This document shows positions 60,606 through 64,000 of a stretch of DNA of 64,000 nt, in pieces. Source of the stretch: Bacteroidota bacterium (GTDB lineage Bacteria; Bacteroidota; Bacteroidia; NS11-12g; UBA9320); NCBI GenBank assembly GCA_947468275.1, contig CANIKO010000012.1:52190-116189 (forward strand). Reading direction: 5' to 3'. Made by a program: the position numbers and the translations under genes. The stretch's first letter is position 1; each line of letters starts with the position of its first letter. The notes under the pieces are model-generated. The model saw only the letters and a program-made list of their open reading frames with translations. It did no database searches and was not told the origin of the DNA.

Positions 60606-63600
60606 TTACTGATTCATCAACACCACTGTCCTGTTTATTTGTTGACCATTGGCTTCAATTACCAAGTAATAAATTTGAGATTGAAGATAACTTAAATCCC
60701 AATCGATGGTATTAGAGGTTGTATTTTTTTCGGCTACCAATCTTCCAACAGGGTCGTATAATCTAAGCGCAATTTTGCCGGTATTAAGATTGGATTCGAT
60801 GGTTAATTTACCTCTGGATGGGTTTGGATAAACTTTGATGAAAGATTCAATATTTGATACATTACCGGTTTTTACCACCTTGGTAGTGGCATCAGGATTT
60901 CCGGTATAGGTTTCGGTATTGCCAATACTGTCCAACGCAATGCTATAAAATTTATAGGTATGATTGCGATGACCTTTGTATTTGCTAGTAGTTAGTGAGG
61001 TATTGGCCATCCAATTTTTATAAGCACTGTCATTATCTGAAACAAAAATGTTATAATAATTTAAACCGCAATCACTATCAAACCCTGACCACGAAACAGT
61101 AAAATTAGAATCTGTAGTTTCTATTGGTAATGAACTAACAGAACTTGTTGGAGCCATAATATCTATTTTATTAGAATATTTATTGGTTTTAATGGGTTGG
61201 TTTTGGTCAAAATAAATAGAGGCCTGATTGGCCACAACATCATTGTGTTTTATGGTAGATTTTAAACCAACGGTATAAGAAAAATTAGCTTGTCCAACAG
61301 ATTTGGTTTTGTTAGGTGGTAAAAATCCTAGGTCTACATCTTCGTTTGGATCAAGAGTAGTGCGGTCTAAAGTATTAAATGTAACAGTAATTACTCCTTT
61401 GGCTGAATCCAATATTCCATGAACTTTAACTACAGAAGCTATCCGTGGATACAAATCAATAAGCAAGGTAAATTCTTTGGCAAACGCCTGAATTTTATAA
61501 ACTGAATCAGCTATCACTATTTCACCAAAACTAAAGGTTTTATAATCCAGTTTTTTCAAATCAATGGTATCGTGTATCACCACATCGGTAGCCGGTGAAG
61601 TAGCTGAATCTTTGTTTTCAAAATACACACGGTAGTTCATCAGGTTTCCTTTACCAATATAATTATCGGATCCATATCCATCAGGACCGGCTATTTCATT
61701 GGGGTCGAAAGAATATACACCGTTGGCATCCAGTTTATTTTTGTTTTTATCCCTGAATTTTCTCCAGCAACCTTCATTGGCTTCGCGGTTTTTTCCCACA
61801 TCAATTACCAGTCCGGTAATGGCTGAACCTGCGGCAGCTACTATTTGAGCAGTTTTCCAGGCCGGATTAAAGTCGGCAGCACATTTTAAGCCTGATGAAA
61901 CCCAACTGGCAGTATTCCAAAACCAGCTTCCCCAAGTACTTTTATCGGGTTTTATGTCTTTGGGAGTTATTGAACCGATTGGGTCCACATATTTATAAAT
62001 TAATTTGTAACAGGCATATCCGGGTATTAATCCTACAGCTTTGTCAAATGTGTATTTTAAAGCTGCTGCAGTAATGCATGCTGCCACTTCGGGAGGAGTT
62101 GTTGCTTTTTGTAGTGGGATATTTTCCATAAACGGATCCATTACCCATAAGTCCATACTCAGTTTGGCTGGTGTATTTAATTTTACCATCACCCTCGCCA
62201 TTTGGCTTGAATTGGCTTCTATTTCGGGAACATAAAAAGCATAAACCCGCATTTTTTTTCCGATATATCCGGTCAATGAATCGGTAACGTAATATAACTT
62301 AAAGTTACTATCAACTGGCAAAGTATAGCCTGAATCATAAGCTACCTTTGGCAAATAAAAATGGTTATCCGGAAAATCAATTTCCAAGTTTGCTAAATCA
62401 TTCACTGCAAATATTAAAGGAACTCCAAGTGCATTTACGTTAGCACGATTACCAAAATTGATATAATAAGTTGACCAGCGGTTTAATAAAAATTTATTTC
62501 TACCGCTTAACAAAGCCCAAGGTTCAGGCCGGGTGGATGGTTCAACATGAAAATGTTTGGATAATACAATTGGCGATTCGCCACTTATATAAGTTGTAAA
62601 ATCATAAAATCCTGTATCAATAGCAGTAAAGGTAAAGCTAGCAGAAAAACTTTCTCCGCTTTGGTCAGTTATTTTAACTTCGTTGGCAAAAATTATTTTA
62701 CTGCCTTTAGTTATTGACACCGACATTCCTGATTTAAAACCAGCTCCAAAACCATAAATGGTTACTTTGCCGGTATTACCAAAAAAACGTGGTTCAGCTT
62801 TTTCCACTTTAGGTTTAAACGTTACTAATCCTAACCCTGAAGATGACAAAACAAAATGACCGTATGATGGGCAATTGGTGATTTTTATTTTATTGTTCAA
62901 GGTGTCGCGGGTTATATTTCGTTTGATTTCTTTCCAGTCAATACCTCCGTTTTCGGTATAAAAAACACGTAAATCCTTTTCTGAATTGCCATTTAGTGCA
63001 TTGGCACTGTAATTTAATTCAACATAATTTAGGGAGTCGCGACTAAATGAAGGGACACTTTTAAATCGCCACCATTCATTTACAGCATTGTTTGTATTAG
63101 GATTCTGCTGGTATCCAAAATGCTCTAAATTCATTTTATTTAAAACTGAAATAGTATTGGATTTAAAAGTAGTATGATAAAAACCAAACACTGAAGGATG
63201 CACATCAAAACTAAAGGTTGATTCAACTTTGCCATAATTTATGAGTCGATTAGGATTGGCTAATGAAATGGTTTTCAGTGTGGCATTAGGTTTAATGACT
63301 AGCCAGGTAGAAGTTTTATTGGTTAAGGTCAAATTATTAATAAAATTATCTCCTGTCAATCCAATACTGTCATCCAAATAAACTGGACACATTATCCCAA
63401 GTGGAAGTTTACCTCCGAATGTTCTGTCTTTTTTACCCACCAAGTAAATGGAATTATTATTCATTTGGCCATTGTTAAGCAAATTGCCTTCGGAATAAAT
63501 AAATAATGGCCAACCGGAAGTTACATTTAAAACAGAACCGTTATTGGTTAAATTTCCATTGACGTATAAGTAACGGGTAGCCGCATCATTTATGAAGGTA

Positions 63601-64000
63601 TCAAGCAAAGTGGCATTGCCCCGAAGTGTATTGTTAGAACCCAAAGTGAGATAACCCTGTAAAGCATAATTGCCTTCAAAATTCATGTTTCGAACCAAAT
63701 AGCTTTTTTTCAGCCTCAGGGTATCATTACCTGAAAGCGTTCCGTCATATAAATTTTCGGACTGTGTAATAAAATCGAAACCGTTGGTGGTAATTTTTCC
63801 CGTATTAAAAAAGATTTCATCGTTACGAAAATACACATCACTGCCCAATACTAATTTGGCACTAGTATCAGAAATTTGAATTTGACCGTCAAACCATTTG
63901 CCGGCAGATTGAGAAATAGTTTGGTTGGTGGTTGCGTCAAAATAGGTTACCCGTGGATTCCAATATCCATTATTATGAATATTTCCTCTTAGGTAAACAT
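60606..64000 (-). CDS. large secreted T9SS surface protein (5' end outside the window)
   Basis: The minus-strand frame stays open from the stop at 60606 to the window edge, so the gene is truncated; a start at 63848 would be only a TTG inside it. At least 1130 residues are encoded. The N-terminal visible part has repeated beta segments (LTNNGSVLNV, LLNNGQMNNNS), like surface beta-helix repeats. There follow a TIG/Ig-like segment (VEKAEPRFFGNTGKVTIYGFGAGF), a DPNEIAGPDGYG segment typical of Bacteroidota DUF7619-like domains, and an Ig/FN3-like stretch. The end is a type A T9SS sorting domain (VYPNPSRGKLTIESNLN). Probably an adhesin or cell-surface protein. Confidence 0.8.
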   Translation of the reverse strand, partial: VYLRGNIHNNGYWNPRVTYFDATTNQTISQSAGKWFDGQIQISDTSAKLVLGSDVYFRNDEIFFNTGKITTNGFDFITQSENLYDGTLSGNDTLRLKKSYLVRNMNFEGNYALQGYLTLGSNNTLRGNATLLDTFINDAATRYLYVNGNLTNNGSVLNVTSGWPLFIYSEGNLLNNGQMNNNSIYLVGKKDRTFGGKLPLGIMCPVYLDDSIGLTGDNFINNLTLTNKTSTWLVIKPNATLKTISLANPNRLINYGKVESTFSFDVHPSVFGFYHTTFKSNTISVLNKMNLEHFGYQQNPNTNNAVNEWWRFKSVPSFSRDSLNYVELNYSANALNGNSEKDLRVFYTENGGIDWKEIKRNITRDTLNNKIKITNCPSYGHFVLSSSGLGLVTFKPKVEKAEPRFFGNTGKVTIYGFGAGFKSGMSVSITKGSKIIFANEVKITDQSGESFSASFTFTAIDTGFYDFTTYISGESPIVLSKHFHVEPSTRPEPWALLSGRNKFLLNRWSTYYINFGNRANVNALGVPLIFAVNDLANLEIDFPDNHFYLPKVAYDSGYTLPVDSNFKLYYVTDSLTGYIGKKMRVYAFYVPEIEANSSQMARVMVKLNTPAKLSMDLWVMDPFMENIPLQKATTPPEVAACITAAALKYTFDKAVGLIPGYACYKLIYKYVDPIGSITPKDIKPDKSTWGSWFWNTASWVSSGLKCAADFNPAWKTAQIVAAAGSAITGLVIDVGKNREANEGCWRKFRDKNKNKLDANGVYSFDPNEIAGPDGYGSDNYIGKGNLMNYRVYFENKDSATSPATDVVIHDTIDLKKLDYKTFSFGEIVIADSVYKIQAFAKEFTLLIDLYPRIASVVKVHGILDSAKGVITVTFNTLDRTTLDPNEDVDLGFLPPNKTKSVGQANFSYTVGLKSTIKHNDVVANQASIYFDQNQPIKTNKYSNKIDIMAPTSSVSSLPIETTDSNFTVSWSGFDSDCGLNYYNIFVSDNDSAYKNWMANTSLTTSKYKGHRNHTYKFYSIALDSIGNTETYTGNPDATTKVVKTGNVSNIESFIKVYPNPSRGKLTIESNLNTGKIALRLYDPVGRLVAEKNTTSNTIDWDLSYLQSQIYYLVIEANGQQINRTVVLMNQ

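Noticed and set aside
1..64000. CRISPR arrays, tRNA or rRNA genes, integrases, transposases, prophage
   Set aside because: No regularly spaced repeats, cloverleaf-like sequences or recognisable mobile-element proteins were seen when reading through the window.

Overview
The window looks like a chromosome segment of an anaerobic or facultatively anaerobic member of the Bacteroidota. Pointers are type A (T9SS) sorting domains at the C-termini of two secreted proteins, PorV/PorQ-like and DUF5683-type envelope proteins, TAnnTTTG-type -7 promoter boxes, AT-rich leaders without Shine-Dalgarno sequences, and low GC. No rRNA, tRNA, CRISPR array, transposase or phage gene was seen.

Layout. 1-2661: a DUF5683 protein, 3-hydroxyacyl-CoA dehydrogenase, an RDD protein and a Crp/Fnr regulator. 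2685-3114: a decayed methyltransferase-like pseudogene. 3205-8332: three adjacent transcription units for sulfane-sulfur handling (TauE-like half transporter, CoA-disulfide reductase-rhodanese, rhodaneses, thioredoxins). 8340-15523: citrate synthase, tryptophanase, a sensor kinase with a receiver-Crp/Fnr hybrid regulator, and an outer-membrane barrel. 15630-18901 (minus): ferredoxin and KorAB. 19067-29282 (plus, divergent): an 11-subunit complex I (nuoABCDHIJKLMN) without nuoEFG, carrying an unknown Cys/His-rich protein between nuoL and nuoM. 30664-36316: a 4-hydroxybenzoyl-CoA reductase operon with its molybdenum-cofactor maturation genes and a hemerythrin. 36608-51611 (minus): a 13-gene operon starting with bcrCBAD, the ATP-dependent class I benzoyl-CoA reductase, and ending with had, oah and dch. 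51819-56246: a divergent SDR dehydrogenase and pyruvate:ferredoxin oxidoreductase. 56370-64000: secreted and surface proteins, including a GH16 glycanase.

How it fits together. Phenolic acids arriving as 4-hydroxybenzoyl-CoA can be dehydroxylated by HcrCA-HcrB to benzoyl-CoA. BcrCBAD reduces the ring with ferredoxin electrons and ATP. Dch, Had and Oah convert the dienoyl-CoA to 3-hydroxypimeloyl-CoA. The divergent SDR and the operon's thiolase could carry this on to glutaryl-CoA and acetyl-CoA. KorAB and PFOR reduce ferredoxin, which can feed either BcrCBAD or the NuoEFG-less complex I. An ADP-forming acyl-CoA synthetase lies in the same operon.

The most unexpected signal is regulatory. Eight promoters share a Crp/Fnr-like dyad of two 5-bp half-sites 4 bp apart, centred 36.5 bp (once 35.5 bp) upstream of the last base of the -7 box. 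One set (GTnAC type) precedes the three sulfur units. The other (ATGAC-N4-rTCAT type) precedes nuo, ferredoxin-kor, the 4-hydroxybenzoyl-CoA reductase operon, the benzoyl-CoA reductase operon and PFOR. The window also encodes two Crp/Fnr proteins with different recognition helices. Other highlights are a ketopantoate-reductase/BcrA-type ATPase fusion next to an orphan BcrB-like subunit, and a free-standing acyl-CoA-ligase lid-like protein.
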